Assembly: GCF_004368785.1 (NCBI RefSeq) | Contig: NZ_SODM01000003.1 | Coordinates: 124,001-188,000, forward strand | Direction: 5' to 3' | Origin: Flavobacterium sp. 270 | GTDB lineage: Bacteria; Bacteroidota; Bacteroidia; Flavobacteriales; Flavobacteriaceae | DNA length: 64,000 nt | Shown here: positions 9,745-18,433 of the stretch, piece by piece | Layout of the letters: every line of letters starts with the position of its first letter | Numbering within the stretch: the stretch's first letter is position 1 | Notes under the pieces: model-generated | Told to the model about the DNA's origin: nothing | Database searches by the model: none | Seen by the model: the letters and a program-made list of their open reading frames with translations, nothing else | Program-made: the position numbers and the translations under genes

Positions 9745-11325
9745 ATGAAAATTTGGTCTGCAATTGCTACAATTATTATTGTTTTTACTGCCGTTTCCTG
9801 TAATTCTAAAGGAGAAAAAAAAGAAGAAAATTCGAAAGATACTGCCAAAGAAGTTCCAGAACTTAAGCTGACAATTGACAGTTTAAAAATTGTAGATTTC
9901 TATACTGCCTATCCTAAATTGGCTAAGTTTCAAAATGATGTTTATGCATTGTACAAGAAAAATAAGGACAAACAATTATGGCTTGACAACAAAGGCGTTG
10001 TAGAATTTGGTAACAATTTATTCAACCAATATAAAGGAATGGAAGAGGAAGGGCTGAAAAGCAATTTTCCTTACAAAGACAAGATAAATCCTGTATTTGA
10101 TAATATTGCCGAAAACAAATTATCAAAAGAAACTACAGATTTGATGATTACCAATCTGTATTTCTATTATGCCGAAAAAGTATACGCTGGTTTCGACGAA
10201 AAAACTTCAATTTCGCTCGAATGGCTTTTACCAAGAAAAAAATTAAACTACCAGGTACTGACAGATTCTATTTTTAAGAAATCAACTATAAGTGATGATA
10301 AAAAGAGTAAAATGTTTAGCCAGTATTATAAACTTCGCGATGCACTTCGCGAATACCGAGGAATTGAGAAAAAAGGCGGCTGGAAAACCATTGAAACAGC
10401 AGAAGATTTTAAAAGTTTTAAACTAGGGGATTCAACAAATACAATTGGTGAGATTAGAGAACGATTATTTATTTCTGGTGATATCAAAGAAAACAGCAAA
10501 AGCAATGTTTGTGATTCGACTTTAATTTCCGCTGTTAAAAACTTCGAATCACATCATGGTTTTACGCCAAAAAGCACCATTCTTAAAGAACATATAGCAG
10601 AAATGAATATTCCGGTTTCAGACCGAATAAAAACGATAATTGCTAATATGGAACGCTGTCGCTGGATTGATCCGGAATTAGAAAAAGGAAAAGAATTTAT
10701 AGAAGTTAATATTCCGGAATTTAAATTGTATTTGGTTCGCAACGGCGAAATTACCTTCGTTTCTAATGTTGTAGTTGGAAAAGCCATGACAAAAACAGTA
10801 ATTTTTAGCGGGATGATGAATAATATTGTTTTCAGTCCGTATTGGAATGTGCCTACAAGTATCATCAATAAAGAGATTAAACCAGGAATGGCTAAAAATA
10901 AAAATTATCTGGCACAGAAAAATTTAGAATGGAATAATGGTGCTGTTCGTCAGCTTCCGGGAAAAAATAATTCTTTGGGATTAGTGAAATTTTTATTCCC
11001 AAATTCAAATAATATTTATTTGCACGATACACCATCAAAAAGTCTTTTTGAAAGAGACAGCAGAGCCTTCAGCCACGGCTGCGTGCGTGTAGCAAAACCA
11101 AGAGAACTGGCAATAGAGTTATTAAAAGATGACGCAAGATGGACGCCGGAAAAAATAGATAAAGCCATGCATTCCGGAAAAGAAAGCTGGTGTACACTCA
11201 AGAAAAAAGTGCCAGTTTATATCGGTTATTTTACCGCTTGGGTTGATAGAAAAGGAAACCTAAATTTTTACAAAGATGTTTACCAAAGAGACGAAAGTTT
11301 AATTAAACTTCTTACGGAAGAATAG
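9745..11325 (+). CDS. L,D-transpeptidase (YcbB/LdtD-like) lipoprotein
   Basis: This 526-residue protein cross-links or anchors peptidoglycan in its family. An N-terminal lipoprotein signal ends in AVSC (Cys19). A helical scaffold region follows, with a peptidoglycan-binding-like segment at about residues 235-290. The YkuD catalytic domain spans about residues 315-480, with IYLHDTPSKSLFE and the active-site motif SHGCVRV (His444, Cys446). Length and order match the large YcbB class rather than short L,D-transpeptidases. The upstream region has no clear promoter box. Downstream lies a nested inverted repeat shared with the convergent NlpC/P60 gene. Confidence 0.92.
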   Translation: MKIWSAIATIIIVFTAVSCNSKGEKKEENSKDTAKEVPELKLTIDSLKIVDFYTAYPKLAKFQNDVYALYKKNKDKQLWLDNKGVVEFGNNLFNQYKGMEEEGLKSNFPYKDKINPVFDNIAENKLSKETTDLMITNLYFYYAEKVYAGFDEKTSISLEWLLPRKKLNYQVLTDSIFKKSTISDDKKSKMFSQYYKLRDALREYRGIEKKGGWKTIETAEDFKSFKLGDSTNTIGEIRERLFISGDIKENSKSNVCDSTLISAVKNFESHHGFTPKSTILKEHIAEMNIPVSDRIKTIIANMERCRWIDPELEKGKEFIEVNIPEFKLYLVRNGEITFVSNVVVGKAMTKTVIFSGMMNNIVFSPYWNVPTSIINKEIKPGMAKNKNYLAQKNLEWNNGAVRQLPGKNNSLGLVKFLFPNSNNIYLHDTPSKSLFERDSRAFSHGCVRVAKPRELAIELLKDDARWTPEKIDKAMHSGKESWCTLKKKVPVYIGYFTAWVDRKGNLNFYKDVYQRDESLIKLLTEE

Positions 11326-11333
11326 TTTTTTTG

Positions 11334-11484
11334 TTTGCCACGAATTACACGAATTGCACAAATTTTATTTTGCTGTGAACATTAAAAGGTTTGCCACAGA
11401 TTAAAGGATTTACACAGATTAATCATTTTAATCCTTTAATCTGTGGCAAAAAAAATTTGTGCAATTCGTGTAATTCGTGGCAAA
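11334..11484. repeat. Nested inverted repeat between convergent cell-wall genes
   Basis: Outer arms at 11334-11366 and 11452-11484 are 33-base reverse complements (left arm starts TTTGCCACGAATTACACGAA). Nested inside is a 21-base perfect pair at 11390-11410 and 11430-11450 (left arm starts TTTGCCACAGATTAAAGGAT). Both arm pairs begin TTTGCCAC. Folded as RNA in either direction it would act as a bidirectional terminator for the L,D-transpeptidase and NlpC/P60 genes. Confidence 0.85.
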
Positions 11485-11488
11485 AAAA

Positions 11489-11992
11489 CTATTTAGACAA
11501 AACATCAATACATTTATAGAAACGGTTTGTGTAATGTTCTGTATCTAAATCAGTAATCGTTACACTATTTACTTTTCCCGAAGAAGCATGTATAAACTTA
11601 GAATGCATGCCGTTTGCTTCGCAGATAATGCCAAGATGCCCCACAATAGTTCGGTCTTTATAACCATAAAAAACCAAAATATCTCCAACCTTAAAATCTT
11701 CGGGAGATAAAGCAGTACCTAAGTTTTTATAACCGCTGGAACTTCGCGGTAAGGTTACATCAAAATTCTTAAAAACATAACTCACAAATCCAGAACAGTC
11801 AAAACCTTTTTTCGGATCATTTCCTGCATATACATAAGGCGTACCTAAAAATTGTTTGGCGTATGCAATAATTAAATCACGATCAATTTCTGTGTATTTT
11901 TTATGAATGACCGTTTGTCTTTCCTCATATTTACAATTGAAAGAAGAAAGCAAAAGAATTGGAAAAAATAATATTAATAGACGTGATTTCAT
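11489..11992 (-). CDS. NlpC/P60 family peptidoglycan endopeptidase lipoprotein
   Basis: This 167-residue protein has a lipoprotein-like signal with Cys20 (LLLSSFNC). The NlpC/P60 domain covers residues 35-165. The catalytic cysteine is Cys66 in FDCSGFVSYVF, His119 lies in VGHLGII, and the third polar residue is His135 in FIHASSG. The family cleaves the D-Glu-meso-DAP bond in stem peptides. The length is typical for a single-domain enzyme. It is convergent with the L,D-transpeptidase gene, so two cell-wall enzymes share a terminator region. Confidence 0.9.
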   Translation of the reverse strand: MKSRLLILFFPILLLSSFNCKYEERQTVIHKKYTEIDRDLIIAYAKQFLGTPYVYAGNDPKKGFDCSGFVSYVFKNFDVTLPRSSSGYKNLGTALSPEDFKVGDILVFYGYKDRTIVGHLGIICEANGMHSKFIHASSGKVNSVTITDLDTEHYTNRFYKCIDVLSK

Positions 11993-12173
11993 TTTTGTAA
12001 GTAAAGAAAATAATTAAAAACATAAAGATAGGCTCTTAATTTTGGATATCAAAAGAATACTATGTGCTGAATTGTAAGAATTAACAATTAGAATCTGAAA
12101 AGCGATGTGTTTATGTGGTGTTTTTTTATTACGTTTTGACATTTTAGTATCTTTCTCAGTAATTGATTTCAAA

Positions 12174-12181
12174 TATATTTG
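12174..12181 (+). promoter_or_regulatory. -7 promoter box TATATTTG for the esterase operon
   Basis: TATATTTG is an exact TAnnTTTG match 30 bases before the ATG at 12212. No TTG sits at a proper -33 distance. Confidence 0.5.
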
Positions 12182-12211
12182 TGAATCGTATTTATATTTA
12201 ACAATTAAATT

Positions 12212-13309
12212 ATGTTTCTCAAAAAAATATCGTTTTTAATTTCTTTTTTGCTGATTTCGGCTCTTTCGATTTCACAGAATAAAACCAATACATTTCTTTA
12301 TCAAGGCCGAGTTGACAAGCTTCAGGATAATAATGTTCTTTTAATCGGAAGCGCTTCTTCAGTGTCTTTTAATTTTACAGGAAAAGAATGTTCAGTTGTA
12401 TTGCAAAGCGTTGATGATGCTTGGGAACACCACAATTATGTTTCGTTAGTTTTAGACGGAAAATATATTAGCAAACTAAAAATTGAAAAAGGTGCTGCGC
12501 AATCCTTTCCGATAAAAGTAACTTCAAATAAAAAAGAACATAATCTTACTATTTATAAAACGACAGAAGCTCATAGTGGCAATGTTTTATTTGCAGGAAC
12601 TACAGCAAAATTAACTTCTATAACTTCAAAAAAGAAAAAGAAAATCGAATTTATAGGAGATTCTATAACCTGTGGCGCAGCGAGCGACGCGTCAGATGTT
12701 CCGTGTGATAAAGGAGAATATTTTGATCACCATAACGGATATTACGCCTACGGGCCAACGCTTTCAAGAGCAATTGATGTGGACTATTTATTGAGTTCAG
12801 TTTCCGGTTATGGAATATACAGAAACTGGAACGATGAAAATAAAGATGAACCTAATTTACCTCAGGTTTATGAAAACTTATATTTAACAAAAGACAATTC
12901 TAAACCCAAATACGATTTTGCTTTTCACCCCGACATTATCAGTATTGCATTAGGAACCAATGATTTTTCTGGCGGAGACGGCAAAAAAGAACGTTTGCCT
13001 TTTAATCCAGAAAAATACGTTTCAAATTGCATCAATTTTATAAAAATGCTTTACACGCATAATCCAAACGCACAGATTGTAATTACAAACAGTCCGATGG
13101 TGGGCGGTGAAAAAGGAGTTGTATTTGAAGAATGTCTGAATAAAGTAAAAGACGCTTTCGCGAATGACAAACAGCACAAACCAATTCAGATTTTTAAGTT
13201 TCAACCCATGACACCAAAAGGTTGTATGTGGCATCCAAGTGTTGAAGATCATAAAGTTATGGCAGATCAATATGGTCCGTTTTTAAAAAAGCTGTTAAAT
13301 GAAAAATAA
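12212..13309 (+). CDS. SGNH carbohydrate esterase, CE2-like acetylesterase
   Basis: This 365-residue protein has a signal peptide (to about SISQN), an N-terminal jelly-roll domain (residues 25-135) and a C-terminal SGNH hydrolase domain. The nucleophile is Ser151 in GDSITCGAAS. LGTNDFSGG supplies the oxyanion residues. The catalytic His lies in MWHPSVEDH near the C-terminus. This two-domain layout is that of carbohydrate esterase family 2, which removes acetyl groups from xylan or mannan sugars. Here the neighbouring mannanases suggest deacetylation of galactoglucomannan, which is inference. Its end overlaps the next esterase gene by 11 bases, implying co-translation. Confidence 0.82.
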   Translation: MFLKKISFLISFLLISALSISQNKTNTFLYQGRVDKLQDNNVLLIGSASSVSFNFTGKECSVVLQSVDDAWEHHNYVSLVLDGKYISKLKIEKGAAQSFPIKVTSNKKEHNLTIYKTTEAHSGNVLFAGTTAKLTSITSKKKKKIEFIGDSITCGAASDASDVPCDKGEYFDHHNGYYAYGPTLSRAIDVDYLLSSVSGYGIYRNWNDENKDEPNLPQVYENLYLTKDNSKPKYDFAFHPDIISIALGTNDFSGGDGKKERLPFNPEKYVSNCINFIKMLYTHNPNAQIVITNSPMVGGEKGVVFEECLNKVKDAFANDKQHKPIQIFKFQPMTPKGCMWHPSVEDHKVMADQYGPFLKKLLNEK

Positions 13310-14693
13310 TATCTTTAAGTTTGCTTTCTTTCTGTTGATTTCCAGTACTATGATGGCAAACGTCTCACTTCCGAATATTTTTGGTGATAATATGGTTTTA
13401 CAGCGTAATTCTCAAGTTAAGATTTGGGGTTGGGCAAATCCAAAAGAAGAAATCAAATTAATTTCAGGCTGGAACAATCAGGAATATAAAACCGTTGCCA
13501 ATAATCAGGCAAAATGGGAATTAATCATTAAAACTCCCGAAGCTGGCGGTCCTTTTACAATTTCGATAAAAGGTTACAACGAAGTCATTCTTAAAAATAT
13601 TTTAGTTGGCGAAGTCTGGCTTTGCACAGGACAATCAAACATGGAAATGTCGGCAAGCTGGGGAATTGATAACGGAGACGAAGAAGCAAAAAATGCCACA
13701 AATCCGAACATTCGATTTTTTACCGTTCCGAAATTAACTGCAGAAACGCCACAAAATAATCTGCTTGGAAACTGGACAGAATCGACTCCGGAAACCATGA
13801 AGTATTTCAGCGCGATTGGATATTTCTTCGCAAAACGTTTAAGAGAAGATTTAAAAAATGTTCCAATCGGATTAATTTCCTCTAATTGGGGCGGAACTCC
13901 GGCTGAAATCTGGATTCCGGAAGAAGTTGTAAACAACGATTCGCTTTTGTTAGAAAATGCCAAAAAACTAAACGAACAAGAATACGGACCAAGACAACCC
14001 GGACGTGCATACAACGCCATGATTTACCCAATTGTCGGATTTAAAATTGCAGGAACACTTTGGTATCAAGGCGAATCAAATGTTGGTTCTTTAGTTTACG
14101 ATAAAACATTAGGTGCGTTAATCACTTCGTGGAGAAAGGAATGGAAAGACGAATTTCCTTTTTATTACGTACAAATTGCACCTTATAAAACCGGAAGCAA
14201 TAATTTCTCAAACGTAACTGTAAGAGATTCTCAAAGAAAACTACTCAAAGAAGTCAATAATACCGGAATGGTCGTAATCAGTGACATTTCGGATACAATT
14301 GATATTCATCCAAAAAATAAAAAGTCAGTCGGAATTCGTCTGGCAGATTTAGCGCTGGCGAATATTTATCCCGAGGCTTCGGGACTAAATTCTAATTTGG
14401 TTAACAGTCCGCTTTATAAAGACTTTAAAATCGAGAAAAACAAAGCCATTGTTTCTTTTGATTATGCTGAAGGTTTGCACTTTAAAAACAAAACATCAAA
14501 TCAATTTGAACTGGCCGGCGCTGATGGAATTTTCTATACAGCCGAAGCTTCTATAAAAAACAATCAGGTTATTTTGACCAGTAAAAAAGTCGCAGTTCCC
14601 GCAAAAGTGAGATTTGCTTGGGGAAATACAATACAATCAGATTTGTTTAATAAAGCGAATCTGCCCGCGTCTTGTTTTACGAGTGAGTTTTAG
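13299..14693 (+). CDS. Sialate-O-acetylesterase-type carbohydrate esterase
   Basis: This 464-residue protein has a signal peptide ending near MMANVS. It belongs to the SASA/9-O-acetylesterase SGNH family: Ser in LCTGQSNMEMS (near residue 111), the LWYQGESNVG block, and DIHPKNK with the catalytic Asp/His. N- and C-terminal beta-rich segments flank the hydrolase core, as usual in this family. Family members remove O-acetyl groups from diverse glycans, and the annotation sialate need not apply. The overlap with the CE2-like gene and the GH3 gene after it suggest action on acetylated hemicellulose. Confidence 0.82.
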   Translation: MKNNIFKFAFFLLISSTMMANVSLPNIFGDNMVLQRNSQVKIWGWANPKEEIKLISGWNNQEYKTVANNQAKWELIIKTPEAGGPFTISIKGYNEVILKNILVGEVWLCTGQSNMEMSASWGIDNGDEEAKNATNPNIRFFTVPKLTAETPQNNLLGNWTESTPETMKYFSAIGYFFAKRLREDLKNVPIGLISSNWGGTPAEIWIPEEVVNNDSLLLENAKKLNEQEYGPRQPGRAYNAMIYPIVGFKIAGTLWYQGESNVGSLVYDKTLGALITSWRKEWKDEFPFYYVQIAPYKTGSNNFSNVTVRDSQRKLLKEVNNTGMVVISDISDTIDIHPKNKKSVGIRLADLALANIYPEASGLNSNLVNSPLYKDFKIEKNKAIVSFDYAEGLHFKNKTSNQFELAGADGIFYTAEASIKNNQVILTSKKVAVPAKVRFAWGNTIQSDLFNKANLPASCFTSEF

Positions 14694-14717
14694 ATTTTAG
14701 ATTTTTTCGCATTTTGT

Positions 14718-14800
14718 GTCATTGCGAGGAACGAAGCAATCTCATTTGCTAAATCAAACTTTACTTTTATTAGTGAGATTGCTTCGTTCCTCGCAATGAC
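14718..14800. repeat. GTCAT...ATGAC intergenic hairpin, copy 1
   Basis: Two 27-base arms, 14718-14744 and 14774-14800, are perfect reverse complements. The left arm begins GTCATTGCGAGGAACGAAGC. The loop is 29 bases. The same element recurs at 23076-23161, with relatives at 41544 and 41713. Confidence 0.85.
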
Positions 14801-14884
14801 AAAAGAGCCAAAATCTTGGTGTCTTAGCGTCTTCGTGGCAAAAACAAAAACCTTAGCATCTCAGAACCTCAGAACCTAAAAAAA

Positions 14885-17182
14885 ATGAAAAACAAAAAAA
14901 TATTAACTATTGGGGTTTTCGCCCTGTTTACCGTTGGAAATATGAATGCACAGAAAAAGCCGTATCTGGATAAAAATAAAACAATCGAACAACGTATTGA
15001 TTTGCTTTTACCGTTGATGACGCTGGAGGAGAAAGTAGGGCAGATGAATCAATATAACGGTTTTTGGGATGTTACAGGACCTGCACCAAAAGGCGGAACA
15101 GCCGAATTAAAATACGAACATTTACGCAAAGGATTAGTCGGTTCGATGCTTACCGTTCGTGGTGTGAAAGAAGTGCGTGCCGTACAGAAAATTGCAGTTG
15201 AAGAAACCCGTTTGGGAATTCCGTTAATTATTGGTTTTGACGTAATACATGGCTATAAAACGTTAAGTCCTATTCCGCTGGCAGAAGCTGCGAGCTGGGA
15301 TTTAGAAGCGATAAAAAAATCGGCAGCAATTGCGGCAGATGAAGCTTCGGCATCCGGGATAAACTGGACTTTTGGGCCAAACGTGGATGTAGCAGACGAC
15401 GCGCGCTGGGGACGTGTGATGGAAGGCGCGGGAGAAGATCCGTATTTGGGAAGTAAAATTGGTTACGCAAGAGTTAAAGGTTTTCAGGGAGAAACAGTTG
15501 CCGATCTGGCAAAAGTAAATACGATTGCAGCCTGTGCGAAACACTTTGCAGCTTATGGATTTGTTGAAGCTGGATTGGAATATAATATTGTAGATATCAG
15601 TAATTCTAAATTGTATAATTTGGTTTTGCCACCGTTTGAAGCGACTGTAGAAGCAGGAGTTCGTACATTTATGAATTCTTTTAATACATTAAACGGAATT
15701 CCAGCAACTGGAAATGCTTTTCTGCAGAGAGATATTTTAAAAGGAAAATGGAAATTTGACGGATTTGTAATTTCTGATTATGCTTCGATCCGTGAAATGA
15801 TTGCGCACGGTTACGCAAAAGATGAAGCAGATGCGACAGCAAAAGCAGTTATTGCAGGTTCTGATATGGATATGGAATCGTATCTGTATGTGGCAAAATT
15901 GGTTGATTTGGTAAAATCAGGAAAGGTAAAAGAAAGTTTGGTTGATGATGCCGTTCGCAGAATTCTTAGAGTGAAATTTGAATTAGGATTATTTGATGAT
16001 CCGTACAGATATTGCGACGAAAAACGTGAGAAAGAAGTTGTTGGAAGCAAAGCCAATAATGAAGGCGTTTTGGATATGGCGAAAAAGTCAATTGTTCTTT
16101 TAAAGAACGATAAAAATCTGCTTCCGCTAAAGAAATCCGGACAAAAAATTGCTTTAATCGGAGCTTTGGCAAACGATAAAAACAGCCCGCTTGGAAGCTG
16201 GAGAATTGCTGCAGATGATAATACTGCCGTTTCGGTTTTAGAAGGAATGCAGCAATACAAAGACAATAAACTGACTTTTGAAAAAGGAGCAGATTTACTT
16301 TCGCAAAAAGCAAATTTCTTAACTGAAACTGTTTTCAATACAACTGATAGAACCGGATTTGAAGCAGCAAAAACAGCTGCAAAAAATGCCGATGTTGTGG
16401 TAATGGTTTTAGGAGAATACGGTTTTCAAAGCGGTGAAGCACGCAGTAGAACCGATTTAAATCTTCCAGGATTGCAACAGGAATTATTAGAAGAAATTTA
16501 TAAAGTGAACCCAAATGTAGTTTTGGTTTTAAATAACGGTCGTCCGTTGTCAATTCCGTGGGCTGCAGAAAATATCCCTGCAATTGTAGAAGCGTGGCAA
16601 TTAGGAACTCAGACCGGAAATGCCGTTGCTCAGGTTTTATACGGAGATTATAATCCGAGTGGGAAACTGCCAATGTCATTCCCGAGAAATGTCGGTCAGG
16701 TGCCAATTTATTATAACAAATACAGCACAGGAAGACCAATTGACAGTGATAAAAATGTTTTTTGGTCACATTACATGGATGTGGAGAAAACGCCACAGTT
16801 TCCGTTTGGTTTTGGATTGAGCTACACTAAATTCGATTATAAAAACCTGAAATTGAATAAAAAAGCTTTCTCTAAAGGAGAAAAAGTTGAAGTTTCGGTT
16901 GAAGTAACAAACTCCGGAAATTATGACGGAAAAGAAGTCGTGCAATTGTATATTCATGATGAATTTGCAAGCATCGTTCGTCCTATAAAAGAATTAAAAG
17001 GTTTTGAATTGGTAAACCTTAAAAAAGGAGAAACTAAAACGGTAACTTTTACTTTGACCGATAAGGAACTTGGTTTTTATGATAATGAAGGGAATTATTT
17101 AGTAGAACCAGGAACTTTTAAAATAATGGTTGGAGGAAGTTCTGATTCTGGTTTACTAAGTGGTTTTGAGATAAAGAAATAG
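14885..17182 (+). CDS. bglX: GH3 beta-glucosidase (BglX-like)
   Basis: This 765-residue exported enzyme has a signal peptide ending near MNAQKK. It has the GH3 N-terminal barrel with the nucleophile Asp298 in GFVISDYAS, the GH3 C-terminal domain (from about residue 400) and a C-terminal fibronectin-III-like domain (from about 665, EVSVEVTNSGNYDGKEVVQLY). Length and order match BglX. GH3 enzymes release terminal beta-linked glucose or related sugars. Beside two acetylesterases and a mannan locus it may trim glucose from glucomannan oligosaccharides in the periplasm. A hairpin repeat separates it from the esterase genes, so co-transcription is uncertain. Confidence 0.9.
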   Translation: MKNKKILTIGVFALFTVGNMNAQKKPYLDKNKTIEQRIDLLLPLMTLEEKVGQMNQYNGFWDVTGPAPKGGTAELKYEHLRKGLVGSMLTVRGVKEVRAVQKIAVEETRLGIPLIIGFDVIHGYKTLSPIPLAEAASWDLEAIKKSAAIAADEASASGINWTFGPNVDVADDARWGRVMEGAGEDPYLGSKIGYARVKGFQGETVADLAKVNTIAACAKHFAAYGFVEAGLEYNIVDISNSKLYNLVLPPFEATVEAGVRTFMNSFNTLNGIPATGNAFLQRDILKGKWKFDGFVISDYASIREMIAHGYAKDEADATAKAVIAGSDMDMESYLYVAKLVDLVKSGKVKESLVDDAVRRILRVKFELGLFDDPYRYCDEKREKEVVGSKANNEGVLDMAKKSIVLLKNDKNLLPLKKSGQKIALIGALANDKNSPLGSWRIAADDNTAVSVLEGMQQYKDNKLTFEKGADLLSQKANFLTETVFNTTDRTGFEAAKTAAKNADVVVMVLGEYGFQSGEARSRTDLNLPGLQQELLEEIYKVNPNVVLVLNNGRPLSIPWAAENIPAIVEAWQLGTQTGNAVAQVLYGDYNPSGKLPMSFPRNVGQVPIYYNKYSTGRPIDSDKNVFWSHYMDVEKTPQFPFGFGLSYTKFDYKNLKLNKKAFSKGEKVEVSVEVTNSGNYDGKEVVQLYIHDEFASIVRPIKELKGFELVNLKKGETKTVTFTLTDKELGFYDNEGNYLVEPGTFKIMVGGSSDSGLLSGFEIKK

Positions 17183-17458
17183 TTTTTTGCCGCGAAGGCG
17201 CTAAGGCACAAAGTTTTTTTTGCATAGCCCCTAGCTTTAGCTAGGGGGAAAAGATTTAAATCATACAGGGCTTTAGCCAAACTATTCGCAGTTTGGCTAA
17301 AGCCTTTTTAATGTTTATATTTTCTACATCCAGCTAAAGCTGGACGCAATTCATCTTTTAAAAATTAATCTTTGTGTCTTCGTGTCTTTGTGGCAAAACT
17401 TAGCATTTTTTTTTACCTTTAAATCCTATTTAAAAAATCCAACCCTTAAATCAAAAAA
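17183..17458. repeat. Intergenic cluster of hairpin repeats with a probable terminator
   Basis: A segment starting CCGCGAAGGCGCTAAGGCAC is followed by a hairpin on CCCCTAGCTTTAGCTAGGGG (17228-17247), then a 15-base-arm hairpin at 17269-17304 (GGCTTTAGCCAAACT / AGTTTGGCTAAAGCC) with a short T run that could terminate the GH3 transcript. After that come further related words (AGCTAAAGCTGG; CTTTGTGTCTTCGTGTCTTTG). No coding sequence is seen. Confidence 0.65.
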
Positions 17459-18415
17459 ATGAAATACAACAGATGCGGAAAAAGCGGGTTATTACTGCCT
17501 GAAATTTCCTTAGGATTATGGCATAATTTCGGATCGGTAGATAATTTTGAAAATGCCGAAAGCATTGCTAAAGAAGCTTTTGATAAAGGTATAACTCATT
17601 TTGATTTAGCTAACAATTACGGACCGGTTCCCGGTTCTGCCGAAGAAAATTTCGGTAAAATATTATGGCATAATTTTCAGGGAAACCTTCGTGATGAAAT
17701 TGTAATTTCTACCAAAGCAGGCTACACGATGTGGAATGGGCCTTACGGCGATTGGGGTTCTAGAAAATATTTGTTATCAAGTTTAGACCAAAGTTTAAAA
17801 CGAATGAATATTGATTACGTCGATATTTTTTATTCGCACCGTCCAGATCCCGAAACTCCGATTGAAGAAACCATGATGGCACTGGATCACGCGGTAAGAA
17901 GCGGAAAAGCGCTGTATGTCGGAATCAGTAATTATTCGGCAGAGCAGACCAGAGTTGCAGTTGACGTTTTAAAACAATTAGGAACGCCATGTTTGATTCA
18001 TCAGGCAAAATATTCAATGTTGGAGCGTTGGGTAGAAAATGGACTTTTGGATGTTTTAGAAGAAAAAGGAGTGGGCTGTATCGCGTTTTCGCCTTTGGCA
18101 CAAGGACTTTTGACAGATAAATATTTAAACGGAATTCCAGAAAATTCAAGAGCGCATAATCCAAACGGACATTTAAAAGAAGCTGAGGTTACGCAAGAAC
18201 GCATTCAGAAATTAATTCAGTTAAACGAAATCGCTCAAAACAGAAATCAATCTTTAGCGCAAATGGCTTTAGCTTGGCTGCAAAAAGACAAACGAATTAC
18301 TTCGGTTTTGATTGGTGCAAGTTCTGTAAAGCAATTGTGTAATAATATTGATTGTCTTGAAAATACTGATTTTACGCATGATGAATTGAATGCGATTGGA
18401 AATATTTTATTATAG
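17459..18415 (+). CDS. Aldo/keto reductase (YghZ-like); 3' end duplicated downstream
   Basis: This 318-residue NADPH-dependent oxidoreductase is of the Kvbeta/YghZ type. Visible motifs are GLWHNFGSVD at the start, the catalytic Asp/Tyr region FDLANNYGPVPGSAEENFG, the active-site His region YSHRPDPETP and the cofactor-binding tail SVLIGASSVKQL. YghZ reduces L-glyceraldehyde-3-phosphate and other aldehydes. Its last 133 bases (18283-18415) recur, diverged, at 19832-19964 after the PIN-like gene. The coding frame itself is complete and of normal length. It is not obviously part of the mannan pathway. Confidence 0.88.
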   Translation: MKYNRCGKSGLLLPEISLGLWHNFGSVDNFENAESIAKEAFDKGITHFDLANNYGPVPGSAEENFGKILWHNFQGNLRDEIVISTKAGYTMWNGPYGDWGSRKYLLSSLDQSLKRMNIDYVDIFYSHRPDPETPIEETMMALDHAVRSGKALYVGISNYSAEQTRVAVDVLKQLGTPCLIHQAKYSMLERWVENGLLDVLEEKGVGCIAFSPLAQGLLTDKYLNGIPENSRAHNPNGHLKEAEVTQERIQKLIQLNEIAQNRNQSLAQMALAWLQKDKRITSVLIGASSVKQLCNNIDCLENTDFTHDELNAIGNILL

Positions 18416-18433
18416 ACAAAAAAAGATATAGGT

